Shown here: positions 8,031 to 17,177 of the stretch, one piece after another
How the letters are laid out: each line of letters opens with the position of its first letter
Position numbering within the stretch: the first letter of the stretch is position 1
Program-made: the position numbers and the translations under genes
Assembly: GCF_001541925.1 (NCBI RefSeq)
Contig: NZ_LQMW01000018.1
Span: 1 to 48,561, forward strand
Direction of reading: 5' to 3'
DNA: 48,561 nucleotides
Origin: Nitrosopumilus sp. Nsub
GTDB taxonomy: Archaea > Thermoproteota > Nitrososphaeria > Nitrososphaerales > Nitrosopumilaceae
The notes under the pieces: model-generated
What the model was told of the DNA's origin: nothing
Database searches by the model: none
The model's input: the letters and a program-made list of their open reading frames with translations, nothing else

Positions 8031-8966
8031 TGCAGAATCTACCATTAATGCAATAAATAATACTGCCAGGTAAGGACTGGAAAATTTAAACAATGTCCAT
8101 GCAGCTTTTTCCATTGGTTTTACTGTAACCCAAATTGATAATCCCACCATTAGTGCTCCTGATGCAACTGCAGTCCACAAGTAAACATCACCTACCATAT
8201 CTTCTCCATTTTCAGTTGTAATGAAAAATGGTGCAATAGAAAATAACACCATTACAACAGTTGATAATGCAATAGCTCTTGCAGATGTCTTTTCAGACTG
8301 TACTGCTGTTAGCATTGGAACATCTACTTTGTTGTAATCTTCTTTGAAATGTAGTGTTAAAGCCCAAATATGCATTGGAATCCAAATAAACACTAATCCT
8401 GCCATTGCAAGACCCATTGTCCATAAATCTGACATAGTTACTGCTACCCAACCAATCATTGGAGGTGAACCACCACATAATCCACCTAAAATAATATTTG
8501 TTCTAGAGTTTCGTTTTAGTACATATGAATAAACAACAACGTTGTTTACTAATCCAAATGCAATGAATACTGTTGCCCAAATTCCTTGTTCTATTGTTGT
8601 TGTAAATGAAATTGCAAATGCCAGAACTAGTGAAATTCCAGCTAATGCTAGTCCAAAATTTCTTGCTTTAACTGCTGGATAAATTCTCTTTGATGGAAGA
8701 GGTCTGTCTTTTGTTCTTTCCATTATTGCATCAATGTCTTTATCGTGATAATTTGTCAAAGTATTTGCTGCTGCAGAACCTGCTGCAACTGAAAACAACA
8801 TTAATGCCCACGTTTCTATCGAAATTGGAATATTGTAAATATTTGATGCTGTTAATGCTGCACCAAATGCAGTAAATACAAGTAAATACCAAATTTTTGG
8901 TTTTGTTAATTCATAATAAACTGCGACTCTTGAACTAGTTGTCTGTTTTTGCAATATGCTACTCAC
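8025..8966 (-). CDS. ctaB: Protoheme IX farnesyltransferase (heme O synthase)
   Basis: Integral-membrane UbiA-family prenyltransferase that adds a farnesyl group to heme B to form heme O, the precursor of heme A for terminal oxidases. The 313-residue length is normal. The prenyl-diphosphate site NYHDKDIDAIMERTKDRPLP (72-91) has the NxxDxxxD core and the ERTKDRPLP signature of heme O synthases. About nine hydrophobic segments are visible. The start ATG overlaps the Lrp regulator gene by 8 bases, so both are in one operon and translation is probably coupled. Confidence 0.95.
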   Translation of the reverse strand: MSSILQKQTTSSRVAVYYELTKPKIWYLLVFTAFGAALTASNIYNIPISIETWALMLFSVAAGSAAANTLTNYHDKDIDAIMERTKDRPLPSKRIYPAVKARNFGLALAGISLVLAFAISFTTTIEQGIWATVFIAFGLVNNVVVYSYVLKRNSRTNIILGGLCGGSPPMIGWVAVTMSDLWTMGLAMAGLVFIWIPMHIWALTLHFKEDYNKVDVPMLTAVQSEKTSARAIALSTVVMVLFSIAPFFITTENGEDMVGDVYLWTAVASGALMVGLSIWVTVKPMEKAAWTLFKFSSPYLAVLFIALMVDSAL

Positions 8967-9408
8967 CAGTATTTGATGGCATATATGGCATTGCTTTCGT
9001 TCGTGACTTCATCTCAATAAATGACTCTGATGATTGAATTCCTTCAACTTTACCAATTTTTTCTGAAACCATTTTGTGCATTTGATCCAATGATCTTGAA
9101 TACATTGTTACTAAAATATCGAATCTGCCTGTAACTTCTGCAACTTCTCTTACTCCATCAATTTTGAATAATTGTTCAATTACATTATCTCTTTGTTTAG
9201 TATCAATGTTAATTCCAGTTAATGCTTTTACTTCATAACCTAACTCTGAATCGTTTACTTCTATAGTAAATCGCTCAATTAATTTTCTTTTAACTAATCT
9301 TTTGATTCTTGAATATACTACTGATGAATTCACATCTATTTTTTTTGATAATCGTGGAACTGAAATTGATGCATCATTAGATAATTCTGACAATATCTGT
9401 AAGTCCAA
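8959..9408 (-). CDS. Lrp/AsnC-family transcription regulator
   Basis: 149 residues with an N-terminal winged helix-turn-helix (about 5-50: LQILSELSNDASISVPRLSK, then VVYSRIKRLVKRKLI) and a C-terminal RAM/ACT-like domain (about 60-140, including GVREVAEVTGRFDILVTMYS). These proteins form octamers and sense small molecules, often amino acids. The start is not ATG: the frame opens after a TAG at 9427-9429, and TTG at 9406-9408 is the best start; the residues just upstream (VDD) also fit the family. It lies directly upstream of ctaB with overlap, so it may control heme O formation or be a general regulator carried there. Confidence 0.88.
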   Translation of the reverse strand: MDLQILSELSNDASISVPRLSKKIDVNSSVVYSRIKRLVKRKLIERFTIEVNDSELGYEVKALTGINIDTKQRDNVIEQLFKIDGVREVAEVTGRFDILVTMYSRSLDQMHKMVSEKIGKVEGIQSSESFIEMKSRTKAMPYMPSNTGE

Positions 9409-9496
9409 ATCATCAACTTTTGTCGTCTAAAACACCTAAACCGATGTAGATTTCAGGTTCTTATAAAGTTATTATTGTAAAAATTACAATTAATTT

Positions 9497-10573
9497 CTAA
9501 ATTTTACCTTTTTTGTATAACATTTCTGCTAAAAGAACAGCTCCTTTTGCTGAACCCATTTTCTTATTATGAGAAAATAGCATGTATTTCAAACCATTAT
9601 CAAACAATTCTTCTTTTTCAACTCTTCCAATTGTTGTAGTCATTCCATCACCAACTGTTCTTTCCATTCTAGGTTGTGGTCTTGTTGGATCTTCATGAAA
9701 TGCATAGTAATCTTTTGGAGCAGAAGGTAATCCTGCAACTGAGATGTCTTTGTTACTTTGATTGTAAGTTTCCTTTGCTTTAGAAGGATCAATTTCTTCT
9801 GTTGTCTCTACAAAAACTGATTCAGTATGACCATCAATTACGGGAACTCTAGTACAGGTACAACTAATTTTAATATCTGCATCTTGGATTTTACCATCAA
9901 TTAGTTTTCCTAAAATTTTTCTTGTTTCTAATCTAACTTTCCCTTCTTCTTTTGGGATGTATGGTAATATGTTATCTGTAATTCCCATTGCAGAAACACC
10001 TGATTTTCCTCCACCTGAAATTGCTTGCATTGAAGTCATCATGACTTTTTTTGCACCATATTTCTCAAGTAATGGTTTTAGTGTAATTGCCAAACCTGTA
10101 GTTGTACAGTTTGGTAGTGGTGCCACAAATCCTTTCCAGTTACGGTTTTTCTTTTGAGTTTCAATCAATTCAGTTTGTTCATCATTTATTCCTGGAATGA
10201 GAATTGGAACATCATCTTCATATCTATAAGCAGAACTAGTTGAGACTACTGGTAATTCTGCTGCCATCTTAGTTTCAATATCTATTGCAGCCTGTGATTC
10301 TACTGCTGAAAATACTAAGTCTAATTGTGATGTATCAAGATCGTCAACTTTCTTTACAGTCATTGATTTGATATATTCTGGGATTTCGCCACCTACATCC
10401 CACATGATAATTCCTCCTTCATTTCTAATAGCATCAAGATATTTTTTACCTGCAGAGCGCTCAGAAGCTGCAATTTGAGTTACCTCAAACCATGGGTGAT
10501 CATTCAATGATTGGACAAATTCTTGACCTACTGAACCTGTAACCCCAATAATTGCAACTTTTTTCTTCTCCAT
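9497..10573 (-). CDS. asd: Aspartate-semialdehyde dehydrogenase
   Basis: NADPH-dependent reduction of aspartyl phosphate to aspartate semialdehyde, leading to Thr, Met, Lys and homoserine. The 358-residue protein has the Rossmann start VAIIGVTGSVGQEF (6-19), the catalytic Cys156 in PLPNCTTTGL, and the downstream SGGGKSGVSAMG and GHTESVFVE segments with the catalytic His region. It is the archaeal/fungal-type Asd. Crenarchaeal malonyl-CoA reductase is a paralogue of this family, so a second role in carbon fixation cannot be excluded, but nothing here favours it. It stands alone between the Lrp gene and the divergent cobalamin operon. Confidence 0.9.
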   Translation of the reverse strand: MEKKKVAIIGVTGSVGQEFVQSLNDHPWFEVTQIAASERSAGKKYLDAIRNEGGIIMWDVGGEIPEYIKSMTVKKVDDLDTSQLDLVFSAVESQAAIDIETKMAAELPVVSTSSAYRYEDDVPILIPGINDEQTELIETQKKNRNWKGFVAPLPNCTTTGLAITLKPLLEKYGAKKVMMTSMQAISGGGKSGVSAMGITDNILPYIPKEEGKVRLETRKILGKLIDGKIQDADIKISCTCTRVPVIDGHTESVFVETTEEIDPSKAKETYNQSNKDISVAGLPSAPKDYYAFHEDPTRPQPRMERTVGDGMTTTIGRVEKEELFDNGLKYMLFSHNKKMGSAKGAVLLAEMLYKKGKI

Positions 10574-10656
10574 AATGAGAAATTAGATCTGTTTCAATTA
10601 ATAATCGTTTTCAGAATTACCAAAACATACTAAATTAGCCAACTCCATTTTGAACT

Positions 10657-11739
10657 GTGATAATTAACACAAAATCATCTATTCGTAGACATTCTCCGGT
10701 AATTCATGGGGGAAAAATTCCTTTCAAAAACAGCGATCAGAATATTATTGATTTTAGCTCAAATATCACTCCTTTAGGAGTTCCTAGTTCTGTAAAATCA
10801 ATAATCAAAAAAAATTTTGATAAAGTCCAATTTTATCCTGATCCAAGTTCTGAGAATGTAACTCTAAATTTAGAGAAATATACTCATTTACCAAAATCAA
10901 ATATTATTGTTGGAAATGGTGCAATTGAAATTTTATACAATTTTTGCTATGCCTTTTTATCTAAAACCACTAAAGTGTTAATTCATATTCCGACATTTCA
11001 AGAATATGAGACTGCAGTAAAATTAAATGATTGTAAAATATCTTATTTTAAATCATTAAATCTCTCAACAGAAATGGATTCATTTCTGTCACAAATCCCA
11101 AAAAATGGATGTGTTTTTCTTTGTAATCCTAATAATCCAACTGGAGAATTATTGTCAAAAAAAGAATTGTTGTCAATAATTATCAAGGCAAAAAAATTAA
11201 AAACTTTAGTTTTCATTGATGAATGTTTTATTGAATTAGTACCTGATGGTGATGAATCTGTTATATCCTTTGTAAAAAAATATGACAATCTTTTCATTTT
11301 AAGATCTTTAACAAAATCCTTTGGTTTACCTGGAATACGAATTGGATATGCATGTGGTTCTAAAAAAATAATAAAAATTTTACAAAAAATCAAAATTCCA
11401 TGGAGTGTAAACTCTATTGCACAAGACGCAGCAAATGAAGTAATTAAAAACAAATCTCATATCAAAAAATCTAATTTAATAATTAAGAAGGAATTAAAAT
11501 TTTTGAACAAGAATGTTTCTTCAATTGATGGATTTGAATGTATTTCTTCTTCAACTAATTTTATTTTAATTAAAACAAAATATAATTCAACAAAACTACA
11601 AAAAAAATTATTAAAAAACAAAATTTTAATTCGTGATTGTAAAAATTTTAGAGGATTAAACAACCATTATTTTCGAATTGCTGTTAAATCTCATAAAGAT
11701 AATGTCAAATTGGTATCTGCATTGGAGACAATAAAATGA
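10657..11739 (+). CDS. cobD: L-threonine-O-3-phosphate decarboxylase (CobD), aminotransferase-like
   Basis: PLP enzyme of aminotransferase class I/II fold, 360 residues. The PLP lysine is K220 in LTKSFGLPGIRIGY; CNPNNPTG (156-163) and FIDECF (186-191) are the cofactor-binding motifs. Sequence alone fits either histidinol-phosphate aminotransferase or CobD. A separate hisC lies in the histidine operon at 42.6 kb, while this gene heads a cobalamin operon, and its N-terminus (HSPVIHGGKIPF, then IDFSSNITPLG) matches the CobD opening. It would make the aminopropanol-phosphate arm. The start is GTG at 10657. Its end overlaps cbiP by 4 bases. Confidence 0.85.
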   Translation: MIINTKSSIRRHSPVIHGGKIPFKNSDQNIIDFSSNITPLGVPSSVKSIIKKNFDKVQFYPDPSSENVTLNLEKYTHLPKSNIIVGNGAIEILYNFCYAFLSKTTKVLIHIPTFQEYETAVKLNDCKISYFKSLNLSTEMDSFLSQIPKNGCVFLCNPNNPTGELLSKKELLSIIIKAKKLKTLVFIDECFIELVPDGDESVISFVKKYDNLFILRSLTKSFGLPGIRIGYACGSKKIIKILQKIKIPWSVNSIAQDAANEVIKNKSHIKKSNLIIKKELKFLNKNVSSIDGFECISSSTNFILIKTKYNSTKLQKKLLKNKILIRDCKNFRGLNNHYFRIAVKSHKDNVKLVSALETIK

Positions 11740-12575
11740 AATCTTTGATGATTCAAGGAACCTCTTCAGGTTCTGGAAAAACAACATTAGTTGCTGCCTT
11801 ATGTAGAATTTTTTCAGACAAAGGTTACAGTGTGGCTCCATTCAAGTCTCAAAATATGTCCAATTTTGGATATATTACACCTGATTTTGAAATTTCTCGT
11901 GCTCAAGCAATTCAGGCTTTTGGTGCAAGGTGTGAAATTATGCCAGATTTGAATCCTATTTTATTAAAACCAGTTGGGAACTATTCTAGTGTTGTTTATT
12001 TGAATGGTAAGCGATTTAAAAAAATGCATGCAAAAGAATACTATGAAAAATTTGTAAACACTGAAGGTATGAAATTGGCCTCAAAATCTTTGAAAACTTT
12101 ACAAAAGAATTTTGATTTAGTAATTATGGAAGGTGCAGGTTCTCCTGCAGAAATTAATTTACAGAAATATGATATTGCAAATATGAAAATTGCAAAAAAA
12201 GCAAACGCAAATGTATTATTAGTTACGGATATTGATAAGGGGGGTTCATTTGCTAGTTTAGCTGGAACTATGGCTTTAATAGAAAAACATTATCAAAAAT
12301 TAGTTAAAGGATTTATTTTTAATAAATTTCGTGGAGATATTGATGTTTTAAAGCCAGGATTCAAAAAATTAAAAAATCTTACAAATGTACCTGTGATTGG
12401 AACAATTCCATTAATTTCATTAAATTTACCTGAAGAGGATTCTCTTAATTCTAATCCTAAAGATATTGTTTGGAATAAAAAAAATATTAAAAAAATTGAT
12501 AATGAATTAAACAAATTATCAAAAATTGTTAAATCAAATATGGATATTACATCAATTGAGAAAATGTTGCAATGA
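11736..12575 (+). CDS. cbiP: Cobyric acid synthase ATPase domain only (short CbiP)
   Basis: CbiP amidates side chains of adenosylcobyrinic acid diamide using ATP and glutamine. This 279-residue protein has the P-loop GTSSGSGKTT (9-18), KSQNMSN (38-44), the MEGAGSPAEINL motif (131-142), DIDKGGSFAS (about 166-175) and the LPEEDS motif near 232. It then ends with a helical tail (IDNELNKLSKI). Standard CbiP is about 480 residues, with a C-terminal glutamine amidotransferase domain holding a Cys-His-Glu triad; that half is absent here. The stop overlaps the cbiB start by 4 bases and there is no coding remnant, so this is not a recent frameshift. Ammonia, or a glutaminase in trans, must supply nitrogen if it works as CbiP. 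Confidence 0.85.
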   Translation: MKSLMIQGTSSGSGKTTLVAALCRIFSDKGYSVAPFKSQNMSNFGYITPDFEISRAQAIQAFGARCEIMPDLNPILLKPVGNYSSVVYLNGKRFKKMHAKEYYEKFVNTEGMKLASKSLKTLQKNFDLVIMEGAGSPAEINLQKYDIANMKIAKKANANVLLVTDIDKGGSFASLAGTMALIEKHYQKLVKGFIFNKFRGDIDVLKPGFKKLKNLTNVPVIGTIPLISLNLPEEDSLNSNPKDIVWNKKNIKKIDNELNKLSKIVKSNMDITSIEKMLQ

Positions 12576-13543
12576 TTATTGAGTCTATTACTGTAATTGG
12601 TTTTGCAATTTTAATTGATTTAATTTTTGGAGATCCAAAAAATCGTTATCATCCAACAGCTTGGATAGGAATATTCATTGCAAAATTTACAACTCTTACA
12701 AAAAATCAAAATCCAATACTTGAAAAAATTGGTGGTACAATAATGATAATCACTATCTCTAGTGTAGTTATTTTGTTATTATTTGGTCTAAATTTTGGAA
12801 TCTCTTTGATTTCTATTGATTATATTTCATTAATTTTATCTGTAGTTGTGGGTGCATTATTACTTAAAACAACTATTGCAATTCGTGGAATGGAAAAACA
12901 TGCAATTAGCGTACTTGATTCTTTAGAGAGTAATGATCTTGATTTGGCAAGAAATTATTTATCAATGATTGTCAAGCGAAATACTACAAAATTAGACAAA
13001 AATCACGTACTTTCAGGCGTGCTTGAAAGTATTAGTGAAAATACTGTTGATGGTATTACTGGACCAATGTTTTATTATGCATTTTTTGGTTTATTTGGTG
13101 CATTTGTATATCGAATCATCAATACAGCTGATTCAATGGTTGGATACAAAAATGAACTTTTTAAAAATTTAGGATGGTTTACAGCTAAATGTGATACAAT
13201 CTTAAATTATATCCCATCTAGACTGACAGGATTAATGATGGTTCTTTCAGCAGCTATTTTACAAAATGATTGGAAAAATTCTTACAAAGTAATGATTCGT
13301 GATGGTAAAAAAACTGAAAGTCCTAATGCTGGATATCCAATGGCGGCATTAGCCGGAGCATTAGAAACAAAATTTGAAAAAATTAATCATTACAAATTAG
13401 GTGATGGAGAAATAATTCTTACAAAACAACATGTTACATCTGCAATTAAAATCATGAAATTAACATCAATTCTTTTCTTTGGAATTATTACTATCCCAAT
13501 AATTATTATTTTATCTATGGTTGGATGGTGGCTTTATGTTTAA
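12572..13543 (+). CDS. cbiB: Adenosylcobinamide-phosphate synthase
   Basis: Membrane enzyme that joins cobyric acid to aminopropanol (or its phosphate). The 323-residue protein opens with a membrane segment then LIFGDPKNRYHPTAWIG, the signature of the CbiB/CobD(bacterial) family. The conserved centre SISENTVDGITGPMFYY, then NTADSMVGYKN and SPNAGYPMAALAGAL are all present. It overlaps cbiP by 4 bases and cobS by 8. Confidence 0.95.
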   Translation: MIIESITVIGFAILIDLIFGDPKNRYHPTAWIGIFIAKFTTLTKNQNPILEKIGGTIMIITISSVVILLLFGLNFGISLISIDYISLILSVVVGALLLKTTIAIRGMEKHAISVLDSLESNDLDLARNYLSMIVKRNTTKLDKNHVLSGVLESISENTVDGITGPMFYYAFFGLFGAFVYRIINTADSMVGYKNELFKNLGWFTAKCDTILNYIPSRLTGLMMVLSAAILQNDWKNSYKVMIRDGKKTESPNAGYPMAALAGALETKFEKINHYKLGDGEIILTKQHVTSAIKIMKLTSILFFGIITIPIIIILSMVGWWLYV

Positions 13544-14261
13544 AGAAATTGGTTCTGTTTTTTCTTTTTTAACCATTTTACCATCATCAAATTCAACCTT
13601 AAATGAAACTGCAAAATACATGTATCTCTTTCCTGTTGTGGGAATAATACTTGGCATTTTAGTTGGTGGTTTTGGTTTTGGTTTATCATTTCTTTTGGAT
13701 CCCCTATTGGTTAGTTTTCTTGTTGTTACATCAATTGCAATTTTGACAGGAATTCATCATGCTGATGGTTTAGCTGATTTTGCTGATGGTTTAATGGTAA
13801 AAGGAAATAAAGAAAAAAAACTTAATGCAATGAAAGATCTCTCTACTGGTTCTGCAGGAGTTGTAGCACTTGTGTTGTATCTTATTGGATTAGTTGTTAC
13901 AATTTCACTAACTACTGGTTTTGATTTGTTTAAGGCAATTTTGATTAGTGAAATTTTAGCAAAATTTTCCATGGTTTTAATGGCAAGCCTGGGAAACTCT
14001 GCATCATTAGGCTCAAACTCATCATTTGTTCAGACTATGAAAGATAAAAGAAAATTAATGCTAGCATTTGTAATTATGATAATTCCTGTTGCTTTACTTG
14101 GTGAAACAACTGGTCTTGTAATGCTTGCAGTCACTTTTGTTGTTACAATGATCATTTTAGGAATATCTACGCGTAGTTTTGGTGGTATTACTGGAGACGT
14201 ACTCGGTTCTACTAATGAAATAACTCGTTTAGCATCTTTGATGGTGTTTGTATCGTTATGA
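13536..14261 (+). CDS. cobS: Adenosylcobinamide-GDP ribazoletransferase (cobalamin synthase)
   Basis: Polytopic membrane enzyme that couples activated cobinamide to alpha-ribazole to finish the nucleotide loop. The acidic motif HHADGLADFADGLM marks the CDP-alcohol-like active site; several hydrophobic segments follow, and GDVLGSTNEITR near the end is also conserved. I chose ATG at 13536 (sequence MFKEIGSVFSFLTILP); a TTG at 13521 is possible but would only lengthen the overlap with cbiB. Overlaps cobY by 4 bases. Confidence 0.93.
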   Translation: MFKEIGSVFSFLTILPSSNSTLNETAKYMYLFPVVGIILGILVGGFGFGLSFLLDPLLVSFLVVTSIAILTGIHHADGLADFADGLMVKGNKEKKLNAMKDLSTGSAGVVALVLYLIGLVVTISLTTGFDLFKAILISEILAKFSMVLMASLGNSASLGSNSSFVQTMKDKRKLMLAFVIMIIPVALLGETTGLVMLAVTFVVTMIILGISTRSFGGITGDVLGSTNEITRLASLMVFVSL

Positions 14262-14842
14262 TTGGTTTGATCATGGCTGGTGGTAAGGGTACAAGAATGA
14301 ATTTAGATAATGAAAAATTATTACTTGAATATAAAAAACCTGTAATTTTTCATGTAGTTGATTCTTTAAAAGAGTCAAATTGTTTTTCAAAAATTTTAGC
14401 TTTGACTAGTTCGAATTCTCCAAAAACAAAAAAACTATTACAAGAAAATAATATTGATATTGTCAATACAAATGGAATTGGATATGCTGAAGACTTAACA
14501 TCAGTGCTTCAATCTATTAATGATTCTGTATTAGTAACTTCAGGTGACTTGCCTCTTTTAGATAAAGAAATAATAAAAAAAATTGTTAACTGTTACAATC
14601 CTGAAAAAACTTGGACTAGCATTTTAGTAACTAACAAATTTTTAACTTCTCTTGGATTACAATCTGATTATTTTGTTACTTGTGATAACCAAAAATGTAA
14701 TTACACTGGAATTTCCTTAATTAATGCAAATAAAATTAATTCATCTGAAAATTTGAATGAACACTATATCATTATAGATGATAAAAGAATTGCATTGAAT
14801 CTAAACACAAAAGAAGATTATGAATTACTCGGCACTGCCTGA
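14258..14842 (+). CDS. cobY: Adenosylcobinamide-phosphate guanylyltransferase (archaeal type)
   Basis: Nucleotidyltransferase that adds GMP to adenosylcobinamide phosphate, the archaeal replacement for bacterial CobU. The 194-residue protein begins IGLIMAGGKGTRM (2-14), the GTP-binding loop of the MobA-like fold, and has SGDLPLLDKEII where the metal-binding Asp is expected. The family assignment is supported by its place as the last gene of the cob operon, joined to cobS by a 4-base ATGA overlap. The 3' end overlaps the convergent S27e gene by 18 bases. Confidence 0.9.
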   Translation: MIGLIMAGGKGTRMNLDNEKLLLEYKKPVIFHVVDSLKESNCFSKILALTSSNSPKTKKLLQENNIDIVNTNGIGYAEDLTSVLQSINDSVLVTSGDLPLLDKEIIKKIVNCYNPEKTWTSILVTNKFLTSLGLQSDYFVTCDNQKCNYTGISLINANKINSSENLNEHYIIIDDKRIALNLNTKEDYELLGTA

Positions 14843-15022
14843 AACTTTACCGTTTATTTTTGCTTTTGAACCTGTTGGTTCTGAAATTGTATTACCGCAT
14901 GAGTTACATGCAATATTTGTAGATGCATGAGAATATACTATTTGTAATTCACCACATTCATCACAATTAACTTTCTGAAACTTACTTGATGGTTTTGGAA
15001 CTCCGATGTGATCTTTCTTCAT
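14825..15022 (-). CDS. rps27e: Small ribosomal subunit protein S27e
   Basis: A 65-residue zinc-ribbon ribosomal protein of the archaeal/eukaryotic type. Two CxxC pairs (CDEC and CNSC) hold zinc; the segment FQKVNCDECGELQIVYSHAS is typical. It overlaps L44e by 4 bases, the usual archaeal L44e-S27e gene pair. Confidence 0.95.
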   Translation of the reverse strand: MKKDHIGVPKPSSKFQKVNCDECGELQIVYSHASTNIACNSCGNTISEPTGSKAKINGKVSGSAE

Positions 15023-15300
15023 GCTGCTACCAACTCAAATTTCTTAATTCTTACCCCTGTTTTATTGTATTTCTTTTTACAAACAGTACATGTCATAATA
15101 GGAGTAACTTTCTTAGTAACTTTGGCTGGTTTTGCGAGTTTTGGGAACTTTTGTCCACCATATCCTTGTTTACGTTCAGCGTGTCGACGTTCGCCTCTAG
15201 CAGAACCTCTTCTTTTTCCAGCCTTGTAAATGGAGATCTTTTGATCAGTATGTGTTTTACATTTTGCACAATACTTTCTGACCACCTTTGGAATGTTCAT
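15019..15300 (-). CDS. rpl44e: Large ribosomal subunit protein L44e
   Basis: 93 residues, basic, with two CxxC zinc pairs (CAKC near the N-terminus and CTVC near 74-77) flanking the RNA-binding middle (RRGSARGERRHAERKQGYGG). It is the first gene of the pair with S27e. A TTAAAT box on the minus strand (15324-15332) lies about 28 bases before the start. Confidence 0.96.
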   Translation of the reverse strand: MNIPKVVRKYCAKCKTHTDQKISIYKAGKRRGSARGERRHAERKQGYGGQKFPKLAKPAKVTKKVTPIMTCTVCKKKYNKTGVRIKKFELVAA

Positions 15301-15369
15301 ATCAACAAAACCTCTTCACCCGTAATTTAAGCATTGAACCTATAATAGTCATAAATTTTATCCAATATT

Positions 15370-17133
15370 ATGAATTCAAGCCTATCTGTCTCAATCAACT
15401 CTCTAAATTCTGTAGCTATGGGTGAAAAGAAAGCAAATCTAGTTTTAAAAAATTGTAACTTATTGTCAGTATACACTCGAGAAATTATTCCAAATACTCA
15501 GATCGCAATAATTAATGATCGCATTGCATATGTTGGTCCAGATGCAACTCATGCTATAGGACCAAAAACCAAGATCATTGACATCAAAAATAAATTTGTC
15601 AGTCCTGGATTTGCAGATCCTCATTTACATATTGATCAATTTGTATTGCCTTCTGAATTTGCAAAACAAGCTCTTCTTTGTGGCGTAACTTCTCTTTTTT
15701 CAGATCCTATTGATATTGTAAGTGTAGCTGGCAACAAAGGTTTTCAAGAATTTCTTAAACTAGGAGAAAATTTACCTATTCGAATATTTCAAACAGTTCC
15801 AGGTGGACTACCTGTTGATGCAAAATTTAGTAATAGTAAATCATTAACTCCATCACAAGAAAAAACTGCAATTAAACACCCTCATGTACTTGGAATGGGA
15901 GAAGTTTTTTCATGGACTAAAGTAACTTCACGTGAACCAAAAACAATGAAATCACTTTCAACAATGTTGGAACATGATTGTATCATTAATGGACATACTG
16001 CAGGTGCAAGTGACAAAAAACTTAATGCGTATATTTCATCAGGAATTCTTTCTTGTCATGAACCAATTAATTTTGAACAAGTGTTAGAAAGACTACGATT
16101 AGGAATGTGGGTAATGATTAGAGAAGGTTCTATCCGTCGTGATCTAAAAGAAATTATTCCACATATTTTATCTCATGGAACATATCGTGATCGATTAATG
16201 TTTTGTTCTGATGGTCTTGATCCATTAGATATTTCTAAATTTGGTCACATTGATTATTGTATTAGAGAATCTATCAAACTTGGTTTAGATCCTATTGATG
16301 CAGTTACAATGGCATCAAAAAATAATTTTGATTATTATAATATGGGAAAAGACCTTGGGGGAATAGCTCCTGGAAAATTAGCTGATATTTTGGTTTTTGA
16401 TAATCTAAAATCATTCAAACCAAAACATGTTTTTGTTGGAGGAAAATTAATTGTTTCCAACGGTTCTTTTGTATCTCGTATTAGAAAAAATATAATTTCT
16501 CCATGGATTAAAAATACTGTTAAACTAAAAAAATTCTCAAAAAATGACTTTCTAATTAAATCTAAAAAAGATAATGTTAAAGCAAATACTATTTTCATGT
16601 TAAATGAAATCATTACTAAATTAGGCGAAACAGAACTTAGTACTAAAGATGGTTATGTTTCTGCATCAATAGACAAAGATATTTGGAAAATTGCGGCATT
16701 TGACAGAATTCATGGTACAAATAAACACTCTGTAGGATTTCTTGAAAATTTTGGTGCTGAAATAGGTGCATTTGCTTCAACTTGGAGTTTTCATGAAAAT
16801 GATTTGATTGTACTTGGTTCAAATGATTCTGATATGGCAATTGCATCAAATCATTTAATTAAAAATCAAGGTGGAATAGTTGTCGTTAAATCTGGAAAAA
16901 TTCTTGCTTCACTGCCATTACAATTTGGAGGAATTGTTTCAACCGATTCTTTTGAGACTGTTTCATCTAATTTTGAACAGATCAATAATTCAATAGTGGA
17001 TTTGGGTTGTAAATTTAAAAGACCACATTTAATGCCCTTGTTTTTGCCATTTTTAGCACTGCCTTCTGTAAGAATTCTTGCAGGTGGAATTGTAGATGTT
17101 AAAAAGCGATCTTACATATCGCCTATTAATTAG
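15370..17133 (+). CDS. ade: Adenine deaminase
   Basis: Amidohydrolase that converts adenine to hypoxanthine and ammonia in purine salvage. The 587-residue protein has the metal-binding DPHLHID motif (about 83-89), the conserved NGHTAG and CHEP segments in the middle, and SDGLDP (about 280-285) with the catalytic Asp. The C-terminal domain includes AAFDRIHGTNKHSVGF and NDSDMAIA. This is the Ade (not adenosine deaminase) architecture. The ATG at 15370 has a TATAATAG sequence about 25 bases before it; the second Met at 15418 is an alternative. It lies divergently from L44e. Confidence 0.92.
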   Translation: MNSSLSVSINSLNSVAMGEKKANLVLKNCNLLSVYTREIIPNTQIAIINDRIAYVGPDATHAIGPKTKIIDIKNKFVSPGFADPHLHIDQFVLPSEFAKQALLCGVTSLFSDPIDIVSVAGNKGFQEFLKLGENLPIRIFQTVPGGLPVDAKFSNSKSLTPSQEKTAIKHPHVLGMGEVFSWTKVTSREPKTMKSLSTMLEHDCIINGHTAGASDKKLNAYISSGILSCHEPINFEQVLERLRLGMWVMIREGSIRRDLKEIIPHILSHGTYRDRLMFCSDGLDPLDISKFGHIDYCIRESIKLGLDPIDAVTMASKNNFDYYNMGKDLGGIAPGKLADILVFDNLKSFKPKHVFVGGKLIVSNGSFVSRIRKNIISPWIKNTVKLKKFSKNDFLIKSKKDNVKANTIFMLNEIITKLGETELSTKDGYVSASIDKDIWKIAAFDRIHGTNKHSVGFLENFGAEIGAFASTWSFHENDLIVLGSNDSDMAIASNHLIKNQGGIVVVKSGKILASLPLQFGGIVSTDSFETVSSNFEQINNSIVDLGCKFKRPHLMPLFLPFLALPSVRILAGGIVDVKKRSYISPIN

Positions 17134-17177
17134 GCAATGTTAAAAAGGGGGATTTTGAGAATCGAAAATGAAACTAA

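Noticed and set aside
10574-10656. Possible cobalamin riboswitch before cobD
   Set aside because: Only 83 bases are available between asd and cobD, and no B12-box or conserved helices are visible.
11043-11453. Antisense open frame of 136 codons opposite cobD
   Set aside because: Shadow of cobD, which has clear PLP motifs; no separate promoter or motif.
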